The notes below the pieces were generated by a model, which searched no databases, was not told the DNA's origin, and worked only from the letters and a program-made list of their open reading frames with translations. A program made the position numbers and the translations under genes. Shown piece after piece: positions 16,969 through 26,357 of a stretch of DNA of 64,000 nucleotides (within the stretch, counting starts at the first letter, position 1; every line of letters starts with the position of its first letter). Source of the stretch: Bacteroidetes bacterium HGW-Bacteroidetes-6 (GTDB taxonomy: Bacteria > Bacteroidota > Bacteroidia > Bacteroidales > DTU049); NCBI GenBank assembly GCA_002842495.1, contig PHDB01000008.1:1-64000 (forward strand), read 5' to 3'.

Positions 16969-18417
16969 TTACTGTCCGCGTTGTAAGAATTTCATAAGCA
17001 GTTTGTCTTCGGTCGATGTTACTTGACGTCCGAATGGGAACGATTTTCCAGTAACCGGATGTATAAGTTCGGTGTTGAATATTTCGATATTACCATTTAC
17101 AATACGTTTGATTGCTTTGACTTTTGCCTTAGCCAGATTTTCTTTGAGCGATTTTGCATCGTCAAGACCAATTTTCACTATGGCTCCCTGCCCGTTGTAA
17201 GTGATAGGGTATTCCTGCGAATCGGCATTGTAAGTTCCCACATTTTGAACAGGGAAGAATACGTATTCGTAGGTGGACAATATCTTGTTTTCCATGATTT
17301 CCTGATCGGCTTTACGTTTTGCATCGGCTTCGCGTACGCATTCTTTTGTTAAAACATCTTTCTGACGGTCGTATTCTCTAAGCCTTCGATCGTATTGCTC
17401 CGATGTTTCAAATTCGCCTTTGGGTTTCGTGAGATCGCTGAGTTTACTCAGTTTATCTTTCAAACAGTCGAAATACAAATACTCGTTAATATTCCAGATT
17501 TTTACAATTTTATCGGCTCCCGATGTGACCATTATTCCGCTTTCAGTATCCATGACCATCGCTTTCACAGATCCATTGTGAATTTCTTTTTGCTCAAGCA
17601 TCGATTTGGTTTCGAGGTTGTAAACCTTTAGCATTCCGCTGCCATCGGTACAGAAAATATATTTGTCGCCTGGGAAAAAGCAAACATTGGTTACAGGTTG
17701 ACTAAAATATTCGAATTTTGCAATAGTTTGTATAGTATCAGTTTTCCAAACCATGATTGTGTTGTCATCCGATCCCGAAACCATCATATCGCCAGTCGAA
17801 GAGAAATCAGCAGAGTTCACGGTACTCCTGTGACCTTTGTAAGTGCCGATTAATTTTCCTGTAGTTGCAGAGTGAAGCATTAACATTTTGTCCCAACCGC
17901 CAGAAGCGATCAATACGCCATCGTTGCTAAAAGCGATTGTGGTTACCGGAGCAGAATGGTCGGTGAGCTTGAATATTTCGCCGCCGGTCATTAAATCCCA
18001 AACAATAATTGTTTTGTCGTCGCTTGCACTTGCCAACTTCAATCCATCAGGTGAAAAATCAAGACTATTGATGCGGTCGGTATGAGCAGGGATTTCCATT
18101 TTTTTCTCCATGGTAGCTGCATCCCAAATAATGATTCTCTGGTCCGAGCCTGCTGTGGCAACAATGTTCTGTTCTTTATTGAATGAAATAGCAAGTACAA
18201 AGCCTTTGTGGTCCGTTATTTCCTTATTTATCTGACCTGTTGCAACATCAATTAAATACAACTTCATGTCGTACGATCCTGCCAGTACTTTTTTCCCATT
18301 ATCGAGAATGGCCAAGGATTGTATTTCCATCGGAAAAGGTTGGGTTTGCTTAATGATTATTTGCCCATTCAGGCTCAAAAAACCATGCAATAAGACAAGA
18401 AGTAAAAAGTATTTCAT
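16969..18417 (-). CDS. exported WD40 repeat protein
   Basis: Protein of 482 residues with a signal peptide (MKYFLLLVLLHGFLSLNGQ), so it acts in the periplasm or envelope. Seven WD40 blades fill about residues 28-315; typical repeat cores are ASASDDKTIIVWD and VSGSDDNTIMVWK. A charged helical stretch (about 330-380, rich in E, R, K and D) follows, then a C-terminal beta domain with IHPVTGKSFPFG that I cannot place in a named family. The ATG at 18417 is preferred to the TTG two codons upstream. WD40 propellers are scaffolds, so a role in an envelope complex is likely, but no partner is shown. It differs from PorE, which joins TPR, WD40 and OmpA-like parts. Confidence 0.8.
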   Translation of the reverse strand: MKYFLLLVLLHGFLSLNGQIIIKQTQPFPMEIQSLAILDNGKKVLAGSYDMKLYLIDVATGQINKEITDHKGFVLAISFNKEQNIVATAGSDQRIIIWDAATMEKKMEIPAHTDRINSLDFSPDGLKLASASDDKTIIVWDLMTGGEIFKLTDHSAPVTTIAFSNDGVLIASGGWDKMLMLHSATTGKLIGTYKGHRSTVNSADFSSTGDMMVSGSDDNTIMVWKTDTIQTIAKFEYFSQPVTNVCFFPGDKYIFCTDGSGMLKVYNLETKSMLEQKEIHNGSVKAMVMDTESGIMVTSGADKIVKIWNINEYLYFDCLKDKLSKLSDLTKPKGEFETSEQYDRRLREYDRQKDVLTKECVREADAKRKADQEIMENKILSTYEYVFFPVQNVGTYNADSQEYPITYNGQGAIVKIGLDDAKSLKENLAKAKVKAIKRIVNGNIEIFNTELIHPVTGKSFPFGRQVTSTEDKLLMKFLQRGQ

Positions 18418-18492
18418 AAGCAAAACGATTCTTAGGCAATTTGAGCGTAAAAATATAAAAAATATGCATTTGATTCTGTAAATCAGTGAAAA

Positions 18493-18526
18493 AAATAAAA
18501 AAAGTCTGCGTTAAGCAGACTTTTTT
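18493..18526 (-). terminator. intrinsic terminator downstream of the DUF2807 protein gene
   Basis: Perfect nine-base stem AAAGTCTGC / GCAGACTTT (18501-18523) with a five-base loop, A-rich on one side and T-rich on the other, so it can work on either strand; it directly follows the gene at 18545-19942. Confidence 0.85.
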
Positions 18527-18544
18527 ATGAAATATATTGTTTGA

Positions 18545-19942
18545 TTAGTTTAGGTCGAAAGAAAAGCCAAATTCCATGGGGTACACTACCGGGCCTTCGC
18601 CAGACTGAAACATTTCTGAAAGGCTGTATTGTGCAAACAGGTTTACCGAATTCCATCCCAAGCGAACCATGGCTCCATAACGGAAGGGATTGAGGTGAAA
18701 ATCGTCCTGTGATTTGTATTTGTCTTTGCCCCCGTCATCAGTAACCACTTTGCTGTGCGAGCCAACTTTTACCCCACCAAATACTCCGATCCCAAAATGA
18801 AAGCTTTTGTTATTGCTGCCGCTATTCGATTGCAATTCGAACATGAGAGGCAAGGTGAGATAGCTTACAGTGAGTTTGCTGCGGATGGTGTTGGAAACAA
18901 GGTCGGAATTGCTGAAAATTGCAGCCGAGTCGCCGGTGAGGCGTACTTCGTCTCCAAGGCGATAATTCATCACACTTAGACCTAAGCCGGTAGTAACTCC
19001 TAGTTTTTCTTTGATGATATTGTAGTTGAATTCCATGAAATTCAATTGAAGGCCGAATGAACGTGAGAATTCGGTTTCCATGAAAGCATACCCCGGAGCC
19101 ACATTCATGTCGCCATAATTGCTCATGAAAGTATTCATCATCAAATCAAGCCCAGCCCAGTGACCATCGTATTCTCCATTATTGTTATGGGTGTTTTCGT
19201 CGTCATTATCGTAGCAATCATGATGATCGTCTTCAATGGAAATAGATGGAGTGTCTGAATCTGTAACAGGAGCATCGCTTCTTCTGATACTGGCGGCACC
19301 TTCGGCATCGACTTGGACTTCGGTTGGATCGCCTTTATATGTAATGTCGGAAGCTCCGCTACCAAAAGCTTTAAGATTGTCGGTAACTGTGAATTTTATA
19401 TCAGATGCACCATCCGATTTTATATCGGCGTTTTTTGTTGTAAGATCATAGGCTTTCACATCGCTGGCTCCCGATAAATGCGCGGTGAGATTTTCAGCAT
19501 TTCCACTTAATTTTGCATTGGTTGCGCCCTGAAAATTTAAAGTTAAATTTTGAGTCTCAATTTTCATGTTAAAATCGGATGCGCCATCTCCAACCAGTTT
19601 GAGTGTCTGGGTATTGAAAACATCTTCGGTTGAAGCACTGGCTACAGAGCTTAGCTTTAATTCGTCGAGCGAAGGAGCTGATACTTTAACGGTAGCGGTT
19701 TCCTTTACTTTCTTAGCAGTAATGGTGAGCGTGCCGGAGCTGATTGACCATTCAAGACCTTCCGGAGCTTCTTCGCTTCCGTTGAAATCGATTGCATAGC
19801 TGCTTGAGGAAACCAGAATAACATGAACATCGCCTGCAGCATCAATTTTTTGAAATGGATCAACCGGACGGGGCGAAGGAGTTTGTGATATAGCCAGTAA
19901 AGCCGGAACAAACAAAACGAGGGTGAGTAATATCTTTTTCAT
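18545..19942 (-). CDS. DUF2807 (head GIN) domain fused to an outer-membrane beta-barrel
   Basis: Exported protein of 465 residues. Signal peptide 1-19; residues about 25-220 form a DUF2807/head-GIN repeat domain, with regularly spaced GASD or GA-S motifs (DGASDF, SGASDV, DGASDI, SGASDI, EGAASI) typical of a right-handed beta helix. Residues 236-258 are a linker unusually rich in Asp, His and Asn with one Cys. Residues about 260-465 look like a PorT/OMP_b-brl barrel ending in MEFGFSFDLN, with a terminal aromatic-rich strand. DUF2807 proteins usually end after the helix, so this is a fusion that could display the helix on one face of the outer membrane. The linker might bind metal. Confidence 0.78.
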   Translation of the reverse strand: MKKILLTLVLFVPALLAISQTPSPRPVDPFQKIDAAGDVHVILVSSSSYAIDFNGSEEAPEGLEWSISSGTLTITAKKVKETATVKVSAPSLDELKLSSVASASTEDVFNTQTLKLVGDGASDFNMKIETQNLTLNFQGATNAKLSGNAENLTAHLSGASDVKAYDLTTKNADIKSDGASDIKFTVTDNLKAFGSGASDITYKGDPTEVQVDAEGAASIRRSDAPVTDSDTPSISIEDDHHDCYDNDDENTHNNNGEYDGHWAGLDLMMNTFMSNYGDMNVAPGYAFMETEFSRSFGLQLNFMEFNYNIIKEKLGVTTGLGLSVMNYRLGDEVRLTGDSAAIFSNSDLVSNTIRSKLTVSYLTLPLMFELQSNSGSNNKSFHFGIGVFGGVKVGSHSKVVTDDGGKDKYKSQDDFHLNPFRYGAMVRLGWNSVNLFAQYSLSEMFQSGEGPVVYPMEFGFSFDLN

Positions 19943-20479
19943 AACTGTTGATTTTGGGGATATGACGACTTTGCTAAACGAAAAGTTACAGAAGGTCGTT
20001 TTTTACACTATTCTGTAAACATTAAACGGAGTAGCCAGTATTCGACTGTTTCCCAATTGTAGATCAGGTGTTGTTTTTACTCTTGTTGGGTTGCTATGTG
20101 TGATTTTATTGGAAAAGGAAAACAGTAGCCTGATAAGTGTCACTTTGTGCTCATCCGAAGTGGAACAAGGAGAAATGTATCGAAAGATGAGTAGCAAAAG
20201 ACTTATCACGCTTCGATACATCTCTAATTTAGTTCGAAAGGTCATGGGCATGGCAGTTGGTATGCCATAGGCCTATTTCTATATGGAAAAGACATTCAGG
20301 GTAATTTATTGCAAAAACAGTATTGCCTGCTAGTATTATTATACTTGCAACTGCCGTGCACGATTGAAAAAACGTCGTTTAGTTTTCAGCTCAATGATAA
20401 TTGGTTTTATTTTTTTTGCTAATTTAGTCCTTCCAAATTTTTGGAACACAAATTGTAATGTTCAGCAAAACCATTTTTT
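19943..20479 (+). other. intergenic gap of 537 bases
   Basis: Between divergent genes. It holds the hairpin repeat at 20171-20224 and presumably the promoters of both flanking genes, although no good TTTG/TAnnTTTG pair was found. The short open frame at 20003-20251 on the minus strand runs through the repeat and does not look like a gene. Confidence 0.6.
20171..20224. repeat. inverted repeat (hairpin), possible REP-like element
   Basis: Arms ATGTATCGAA (20175-20184) and TTCGATACAT (20212-20221), extending to 14 positions with one mismatch. The core GTATCGAAAGATG resembles GTATCGAAGGATG in the element at 35458-35516, which suggests a dispersed family. Confidence 0.55.
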
Positions 20480-21010
20480 ATGAAAAAGTTGTTTCTCCTC
20501 ACAGCACTTGTTTTGGCGTGTACCATTTCAAAAGCACAGGTCCCTGTTGACCCCGACACCAAGTTAATTACTTATCAGGAAGTTGTAAACCAGGAAGGCA
20601 GTACTAAAGATTCGATTTACATCCGTGGCATTGCGTGGGTGAATTCGTATTTTAAAAATCCTCAGGGAGTAACAACCATTCGTGATCGTGAAAACGGGAT
20701 TATTTTAGGACAACATCGTGTTCGCATGGTTGATACTGATGCCGACGGTAATGTGCTCAACTCTAATACGATTGTTGAATTTACTTTTAAAATTGAAGCC
20801 AAAGAAGGCCGTTATCGTTACACCATTAACGATTTTGAGATGAAAGCAACTTCGCGATTCCCCCTTGAACGTTGGCTCAATAAAGACGACCCACAATACA
20901 CTCCCAAGTGTGATGAGTATCTGGCACAAGTCGATACGCACATTCGTGAAATGATTGCTGATCTGAAAAAAGGAATGGAACCGAAAAAAGTTAAGGTTGA
21001 CGAGTGGTAA
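20480..21010 (+). CDS. exported DUF4468 domain protein
   Basis: Protein of 176 residues with a signal peptide (MKKLFLLTALVLACTISKAQ). The mature part fits the DUF4468 (TBP-like fold) family common in Bacteroidetes: VDPDTKLITYQEVV, then KDSIYIRGIAWVNSYF, then the strand pair EFTFKIEAKEGRYRYTINDF. Its function is not known. It is convergent with the amidohydrolase gene, two bases apart. Confidence 0.72.
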   Translation: MKKLFLLTALVLACTISKAQVPVDPDTKLITYQEVVNQEGSTKDSIYIRGIAWVNSYFKNPQGVTTIRDRENGIILGQHRVRMVDTDADGNVLNSNTIVEFTFKIEAKEGRYRYTINDFEMKATSRFPLERWLNKDDPQYTPKCDEYLAQVDTHIREMIADLKKGMEPKKVKVDEW

Positions 21011-21012
21011 AA

Positions 21013-22173
21013 TCACTCTAATCTTCGTAAATTCAGAGTGCTGAAAGCTCTGAGCCCGGGTTGATAATCCTCCAGCAATATCAGTCCGGGTTTTTTGCAG
21101 GCCGAAATGCTTCCAAACATATTCTCCACATTTAGCATTCGGGCTCCGTTGATGGTGATGGCTTGCAATAAATCTTCGGGACAAATAGCAGGATATGCAT
21201 CCAGCAAAATATCAATTTCTTTCAATAAATTCAACTCTTTGTTCGAAGCCAGACTGTCGGTTCCAATAACCAGATTGTGTGTTTTCTCGATAAAAAGCGG
21301 CACATTTGGCAATTCTTCAGTGATGTAAAGGTTGGATGATGGACAAAAACAAAACCAGGGCTCTTCGAAATAATGGACAAGAGCATCTATGTCTGTTTTG
21401 TCGGCAAAAGTGTTATGGATAAACACTACCGGAACTTCAGCAGGCAATTGACCGATTGCAGCATGAACTGCCGACGAGAATAAAGGTTTTTGGAAATCGA
21501 CCTGCTCGTGAATATTTTTAAGTGGTCTTCCTTTTTCGAAGAAATCGACTTCTTGACTACTCTCCAGAAAATGAATACTATGAAGCTGTTTGTTTGTGGA
21601 TATTTTTTGCATTAAACGGCTCATCAAATCCTCTGAAAGAGTTAATAATGTGTGAGCCGATAACGATGCTGTGTTTTTATTGCTGGATCCGAATTGTTCA
21701 AACAAATCCAATGCGGCAATGAGCCGCTCGTCAGCCTGAGATGAATGTCGGCTGAAAGTCTCAACGAATGTATGAAAACGAATCGGACAGTTCTCTTTGG
21801 CATTTAATGTGGTTGCAGTATTACTAATATCGGCCATAATACTCACTCCAAGTGTAAACTGTTCATCAATAATATGCCGAATGATTGATTCGGTGTTTTC
21901 GGGTTTTTGTTGATGAACGCCTTGCATCGCATCATAGAATCGTTCTATTCCTAAGCCTTCGGGTAACAGCCCTTGAATCCACGATAATTCGAGATGACAA
22001 TGACTATTCGTCAGCCCCGGAAGCATTAAGCCCCGAAGCGACACAACATCATCCATGTCGGAATTGGCTTCCACGATGTCATCAATAATGCCATTATTGC
22101 GTACAACAACAATTTTTCCTGTTGCTATACAGCCCGATTCATCCAGGAAATATTCCGGAAAATATTTTTTCAT
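21013..22173 (-). CDS. amidohydrolase (COG0402 type), candidate aminofutalosine deaminase
   Basis: Metal-dependent hydrolase of 386 residues in the amidohydrolase superfamily, cytosolic. The metal ligands are visible: His58 and His60 in NSHCHLE, a His-Glu pair in HSIHFLES, a His in FIHNTFAD, and Asp in IGTDSLASN. This is the pattern of nucleoside/nucleobase deaminases. The window also encodes MqnE and futalosine hydrolase MqnB, a combination that needs a 6-amino-6-deoxyfutalosine deaminase; members of this superfamily are known to do that step in other bacteria. This role is an inference from context. The ATG at 22173 is preferred to the upstream TTG at 22182. Confidence 0.8.
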   Translation of the reverse strand: MKKYFPEYFLDESGCIATGKIVVVRNNGIIDDIVEANSDMDDVVSLRGLMLPGLTNSHCHLELSWIQGLLPEGLGIERFYDAMQGVHQQKPENTESIIRHIIDEQFTLGVSIMADISNTATTLNAKENCPIRFHTFVETFSRHSSQADERLIAALDLFEQFGSSNKNTASLSAHTLLTLSEDLMSRLMQKISTNKQLHSIHFLESSQEVDFFEKGRPLKNIHEQVDFQKPLFSSAVHAAIGQLPAEVPVVFIHNTFADKTDIDALVHYFEEPWFCFCPSSNLYITEELPNVPLFIEKTHNLVIGTDSLASNKELNLLKEIDILLDAYPAICPEDLLQAITINGARMLNVENMFGSISACKKPGLILLEDYQPGLRAFSTLNLRRLE

Positions 22174-22298
22174 GCATTGCAAAAATACGCTATTTCTTTA
22201 TTTCTGATTTAAATCAACGAATCATTTGATAAAAACAGCCGTTAATGTGAATAAAAATTAAAACTACCATTGAATATGAACTTTTTTTAGTTAAAACA

Positions 22299-22328
22299 TT
22301 TGGATTATTAAATTTATTTATATTTTTG
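22299..22328 (+). promoter_or_regulatory. promoter of the arsR-family gene
   Basis: TTTG (22299-22302), an 18-base spacer and TATTTTTG (22321-22328), giving a start near 22335, about 20 bases before the ATG at 22355. Confidence 0.6.
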
Positions 22329-22354
22329 CGCTTAGTAATAAAAATAAAGAGTAT

Positions 22355-22651
22355 ATGGCAAAGCAGGAAATTGATATCAGAAAAATTGAGGATATTGCCC
22401 AGCGATTAAGGGCAATAGCTCATCCAGTAAGAATTAAAATTATCTCCATGCTCGACAAACAGCAGGAAATGAATGTTACTACTATTTACAATAAACTTGA
22501 AATTGAACAGGCTGCTGCATCGCACCATCTGAATATTCTTAAATCGAAAGGCATTCTGCAGTCGCGTCGTGATGGAAAAAACACTTATTATAGCCTGAAG
22601 CCTAACTCTATCAGCAACTTACTCGATTGCATCAACACCTGCGCAAAGTAA
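22355..22651 (+). CDS. ArsR-family winged-helix transcriptional regulator
   Basis: DNA-binding protein of 98 residues. The winged-helix core is complete: LRAIAHPVRIKIISML, then the recognition helix region AAASHHLNILKSKGIL, then the wing RRDGKNTYYSL. The metal-binding motif ELCVCDL of ArsR/SmtB sensors is replaced by EMNVTTIYN, so it is probably not a metal sensor of that type, although two Cys remain near the C-terminus (LDCINTCAK). It lies alone between divergent amidohydrolase and downstream outer-membrane genes; its targets are unknown. It could also control its own promoter. Confidence 0.85.
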   Translation: MAKQEIDIRKIEDIAQRLRAIAHPVRIKIISMLDKQQEMNVTTIYNKLEIEQAAASHHLNILKSKGILQSRRDGKNTYYSLKPNSISNLLDCINTCAK

Positions 22652-22838
22652 GTTTTTTACATTGAATCTCTATTTTTAAGGAGTCCCGGATTTTTTTAGT
22701 ATTGACCTGAAAAAGTTTTAGCGTATGCGCTAATCGAACTTTTGAGGAGTGGTGTCTTTGATTGGTTTTTGTTGAGGAACTGCTACTAAATAATACTTCA
22801 ACAAAAAATACTTTATCTTTGTTTACGTTCATTATCGC

Positions 22839-23153
22839 ATGCGGAAGTTTGCCGGTTTAATATTTTTTTTGTTCATCAGCTTGCAGGTTTTGGCTCAGCA
22901 GAATCCGGCAAGAAAAACTTTAGTGCTTGCATTTCCATTACCTGATACACTGCAACTCGATTCGTTTACTATTAACCCAGTATCAATACAAATTACATTG
23001 CCTGATGGTTCGGTTGCCGATAGTTCATTGTACAGTTTCAATATCAATACGGGGATTATTGTTTTCAAAAAGGATAAATTTCCACTGTCGGGCATAGCAA
23101 CGATATCGTGGGAAGCTATGGGTGTAAACTTAAGTGCACACTGGAAACAGTAA
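22839..23153 (+). pseudogene. N-terminal part of a frameshifted outer-membrane protein gene
   Basis: The 104-residue frame carries a signal peptide (MRKFAGLIFFLFISLQVLAQQ) and a beta-rich segment, and ends at a TAA (23151-23153). The following frame (23134-26223) is the missing continuation: it begins inside a conserved family region and has no signal peptide of its own. Moving by one base (one extra base near AAACAG at 23145-23150) would join the two into a protein of about 1130 residues. A -7 motif TATCTTTG is at 22814-22821. The break is either a real mutation, a programmed shift or a sequence error. Confidence 0.7.
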
Positions 23154-26100
23154 TAGCGAATGGCTCGAAACTGACGGACTGAACAAGACCGGAAGCATTA
23201 CTCGTGGTTTTAGTGTAGGAAACAGGCAGGATTTCTCATTGAATTCGTCGCTCAACCTGATGTTGTCGGGCAAATTGAATAACGATTTGGAAATCCAGGC
23301 TGCTATTTCTGACAACAATATTCCAATTCAGCCCGAAGGCAATACGCAGCAGATTCAGGAGTTCGATAAAGTATATATCAGACTTCAGAAAGATAAAACA
23401 GCGTTTACAGCTGGCGACATCGAATGTCAGTCGTCGTCCTCTAATTATTTTCTTAAATATAACCGCAAAGCACAAGGTGGAGATTTTCAGACTACATTTT
23501 CGCCTCAGTTGACCAACAACGACGAAATGCATATTGGCTTTTCGGGTGCTTTTGGCAAAGGGAGGTATGCTCGTCAGGAAATTACATCTATTGAGGGAAA
23601 CCAGGGGCCATATAAGTTAAAAGGTAACAATAATGAAACTTTTATTATTGTTTTGGCCGGAAGCGAGAAGATATTTATTGACGGAGCATTGCTTGTTCGT
23701 GGCGAAGACAACGACTACATTATCGACTACAATACTGCTGAAATTATTTTTACTTCAAAAATTGCTGTTTCATCTAAATCGAGGATTGTTGTCGAGTTTG
23801 AATATTCCGATAAAAACTATGCGCGATCACTTATAACAACCGACATCGACTATGTTTCGGGTAAATTTTTCACCGGATTCAGTATGGTGTCCGAGTCGGA
23901 CTTGAAAAACCAATCGGTGCAACAAGATTTGAACAATGAGCAAAAACTCATCATGTCACTGGTAGGCGACAGCATCAATCAAGCCTACTCTTCGGGTATC
24001 GACAGTATAGGTTTTACAACCGAGCGAGTGATGTATGCGATGATTGATAGTTTGGGATACGACAGCGTTTTTATTTATTCAACAAGCAGCGACAGCGCAT
24101 TGTATGCTCTCACGTTTTCGTATGTTGGCAAAAATAACGGAAACTATACACAAACAGGAAGCAGTGCCAACGGACGTGTTTTTAAATGGGTGGCTCCGGT
24201 AGCTGGAATTTCTCAAGGGGAATACGAACCTGTTATTTTGCTGATTACTCCCAAGAAAAAGGAGATGTATACATTTAAAGCCGGCTATCAGTTTAGTAAA
24301 AACACAGTGTTGAACGCCGAATATGCAATTAGCAACAACGACATTAACCTGTTTTCGAATATCGGCGACGAAAATAATGCTGGACATGCGCTCACCGTAA
24401 ATTTTAAAAATTTACAACCCGTAGGAAAAGACACCATAAAAAAGTGGTCGTTGAGCACTAACATTCGCACCGAAGTGACTGATCGAAGCTTTGCCGAAAT
24501 CGATCGATTCCGAAGTGTTGAGTTTTCGCGCGACTGGAATCTCGATTTGATGGAAATCAACAAAAACACCTGGTTTGGCTTAGTCAATGTACTTTTACAG
24601 AACGCACAAAAAGACAAATTTAGCATGAACAGTGGGTTTTTTATGCGCGATGCCGCTAATGCTTCGTATCAGAACAGCCTTTTGATCAGTAAGAGTTGGG
24701 AAAATTTGCGGATTGTTTCATCTGCTTCATATCTGGTATCGCCAGCTGGTGGCAACAATGCCCGTTTTTTGCGTTATCAGAATCAACTTGAACGCAAACT
24801 GGGGGTTTTTAGTATTGGAGTCGAGGCCAACGGCGAATCGAATCTCATCAATTCTATCGACAGCAATCGGTTGCATACCAGTTCGTTTGCTTGGCAATCG
24901 GAGAAGTTCTACACGGCATTTGCCGATAGTAGCGGAAGAAGTGGGAAAATGTTTTACCAATATCGCGAAGACCAGATTGCCGATAGCAATAGGTTGATTC
25001 CGCAAACCTATACAACCGATCTAGGCTTTGAAACATCTGGGCCGGTGTTTGGAGTTAATCAGTTGTTGTTGCGAACCACTTACCGAAAAGTGATTTACAA
25101 AACAACCACAACTCCCAACGAAGAATTTTTGCTTGGTAGAGCCGAGTACAACGGACGTATTCACAAGCGTTTTATGGTTTTTGGAATCAACTATGAAGCC
25201 GGTTCGGGAATGGAAGCTAAAAAGGAGTTTTCCTATCTCGAAGTCACTCCCGGGCAAGGTGTTTACACCTGGAACGATTATAATGGTAACAATATTCGCG
25301 AGCTCGACGAATTTGAACCGGCAGCATTTAGCGACGAAGGAAATTTCATCAGGGTTTACACACCCACAAACGAATATGTACGCGTTTTTTCGTCGCAGCT
25401 TTCCGGAAACATGGCGATGAGTCCGGCTGAATGGATTAAAAGAAACAAAGGTCCATTGAAATTTTTCACCCGACTCAACAACCGCTGTGCATTCAGCTGG
25501 GACAAGAAAACATCGTCGAACCAAGCGTCCGAAATGTACATTCCTTTCAACGGCGAAGCCAACGACACTATGCTGGTTGCACAAAATGCAAACTGGCGCA
25601 ATGTGCTTGCGTTTAAAACCACCGATTCGCATTTAACCGTAAGTTGGATGAATAGCGATAACCACAACCGGGGATTGCTTACCAATGGTTTCGAAGACAG
25701 GCAAACACGAACCGATGAACTCAAAATAGGGAAAACATTTTTCAAGAGCTGGATTCTTGAGTTAGCCGGACAAAAAGGGATTAAAAACTACACATCGGAA
25801 TATTTTGCCAGTAGTAACTACAGCATCGAAGAGCAGAATTTCAAACCGTCGCTTGCCTGGCAGCCTGGAACCACCTTTCGATGGTCACTTTTGTTTCAAT
25901 ATGCCGAGAAAAACAATACTATTGGAATGCAAAATGCGATTGTTCGAAAAGGCGGCACTGAGCTTAAATTCAGCAAAGCAGGCAAAGGACTTGCATTATT
26001 GCAATTCAATATGCTGCAAATCAGTTATAATGGTGTTACCGATAGTAATTTGGGCTACATTATGCTCGAAGGGTTGAAGCCGGGGCGCAATTTCACCTGG

Positions 26101-26223
26101 AGCGCCAGTATTCAACGAACACTTGGCAACAATATGCAGCTCAATTTCATTTACGATGGTCGTGCCAGCGAAGGTAACCCGGTTGTGCATACCGGTAATG
26201 TGCAGGTGCGGGTGTTTTTCTGA
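23134..26223 (+). CDS. large outer-membrane beta-barrel-like protein (main part of frameshifted gene)
   Basis: Frame of 1029 residues starting at a GTG that overlaps the previous stop by 20 bases. The first recognisable block, GLNKTGSITRGFSVGN, followed by LNLMLSGKLNNDLEIQAA and IPIQPEGNTQQIQEFDKVYI, matches a family of roughly 1100-residue Bacteroidetes surface proteins whose function I do not know. The rest is a chain of amphipathic strands with aromatic caps and ends with VHTGNVQVRVFF, a typical last barrel strand. Without the upstream fragment it lacks a signal peptide and could not reach the outer membrane. No plug or sorting domain is seen. Confidence 0.75.
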   Translation: MHTGNSNSEWLETDGLNKTGSITRGFSVGNRQDFSLNSSLNLMLSGKLNNDLEIQAAISDNNIPIQPEGNTQQIQEFDKVYIRLQKDKTAFTAGDIECQSSSSNYFLKYNRKAQGGDFQTTFSPQLTNNDEMHIGFSGAFGKGRYARQEITSIEGNQGPYKLKGNNNETFIIVLAGSEKIFIDGALLVRGEDNDYIIDYNTAEIIFTSKIAVSSKSRIVVEFEYSDKNYARSLITTDIDYVSGKFFTGFSMVSESDLKNQSVQQDLNNEQKLIMSLVGDSINQAYSSGIDSIGFTTERVMYAMIDSLGYDSVFIYSTSSDSALYALTFSYVGKNNGNYTQTGSSANGRVFKWVAPVAGISQGEYEPVILLITPKKKEMYTFKAGYQFSKNTVLNAEYAISNNDINLFSNIGDENNAGHALTVNFKNLQPVGKDTIKKWSLSTNIRTEVTDRSFAEIDRFRSVEFSRDWNLDLMEINKNTWFGLVNVLLQNAQKDKFSMNSGFFMRDAANASYQNSLLISKSWENLRIVSSASYLVSPAGGNNARFLRYQNQLERKLGVFSIGVEANGESNLINSIDSNRLHTSSFAWQSEKFYTAFADSSGRSGKMFYQYREDQIADSNRLIPQTYTTDLGFETSGPVFGVNQLLLRTTYRKVIYKTTTTPNEEFLLGRAEYNGRIHKRFMVFGINYEAGSGMEAKKEFSYLEVTPGQGVYTWNDYNGNNIRELDEFEPAAFSDEGNFIRVYTPTNEYVRVFSSQLSGNMAMSPAEWIKRNKGPLKFFTRLNNRCAFSWDKKTSSNQASEMYIPFNGEANDTMLVAQNANWRNVLAFKTTDSHLTVSWMNSDNHNRGLLTNGFEDRQTRTDELKIGKTFFKSWILELAGQKGIKNYTSEYFASSNYSIEEQNFKPSLAWQPGTTFRWSLLFQYAEKNNTIGMQNAIVRKGGTELKFSKAGKGLALLQFNMLQISYNGVTDSNLGYIMLEGLKPGRNFTWSASIQRTLGNNMQLNFIYDGRASEGNPVVHTGNVQVRVFF

Positions 26224-26357
26224 AGAATTTGAAGCTTGAAGAAAATTGAAATAAAGCGCAAAAGGTTACAAATTTGAACTAAAAACAGCGACTGTGATAA
26301 ACTATAAAAGGCTACTGTAATCTTAATCATTTTGCCAAGAAGAAGTACCTTTGCTTT

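Noticed and set aside
20003-20251. Open frame of 82 residues on the minus strand
   Set aside because: It runs through the inverted repeat at 20171-20224 and shows no family features.
26346-26353. TACCTTTG as the promoter of mqnE
   Set aside because: It ends only five bases before the ATG and has no TTTG partner at the right distance; kept only as a remark.
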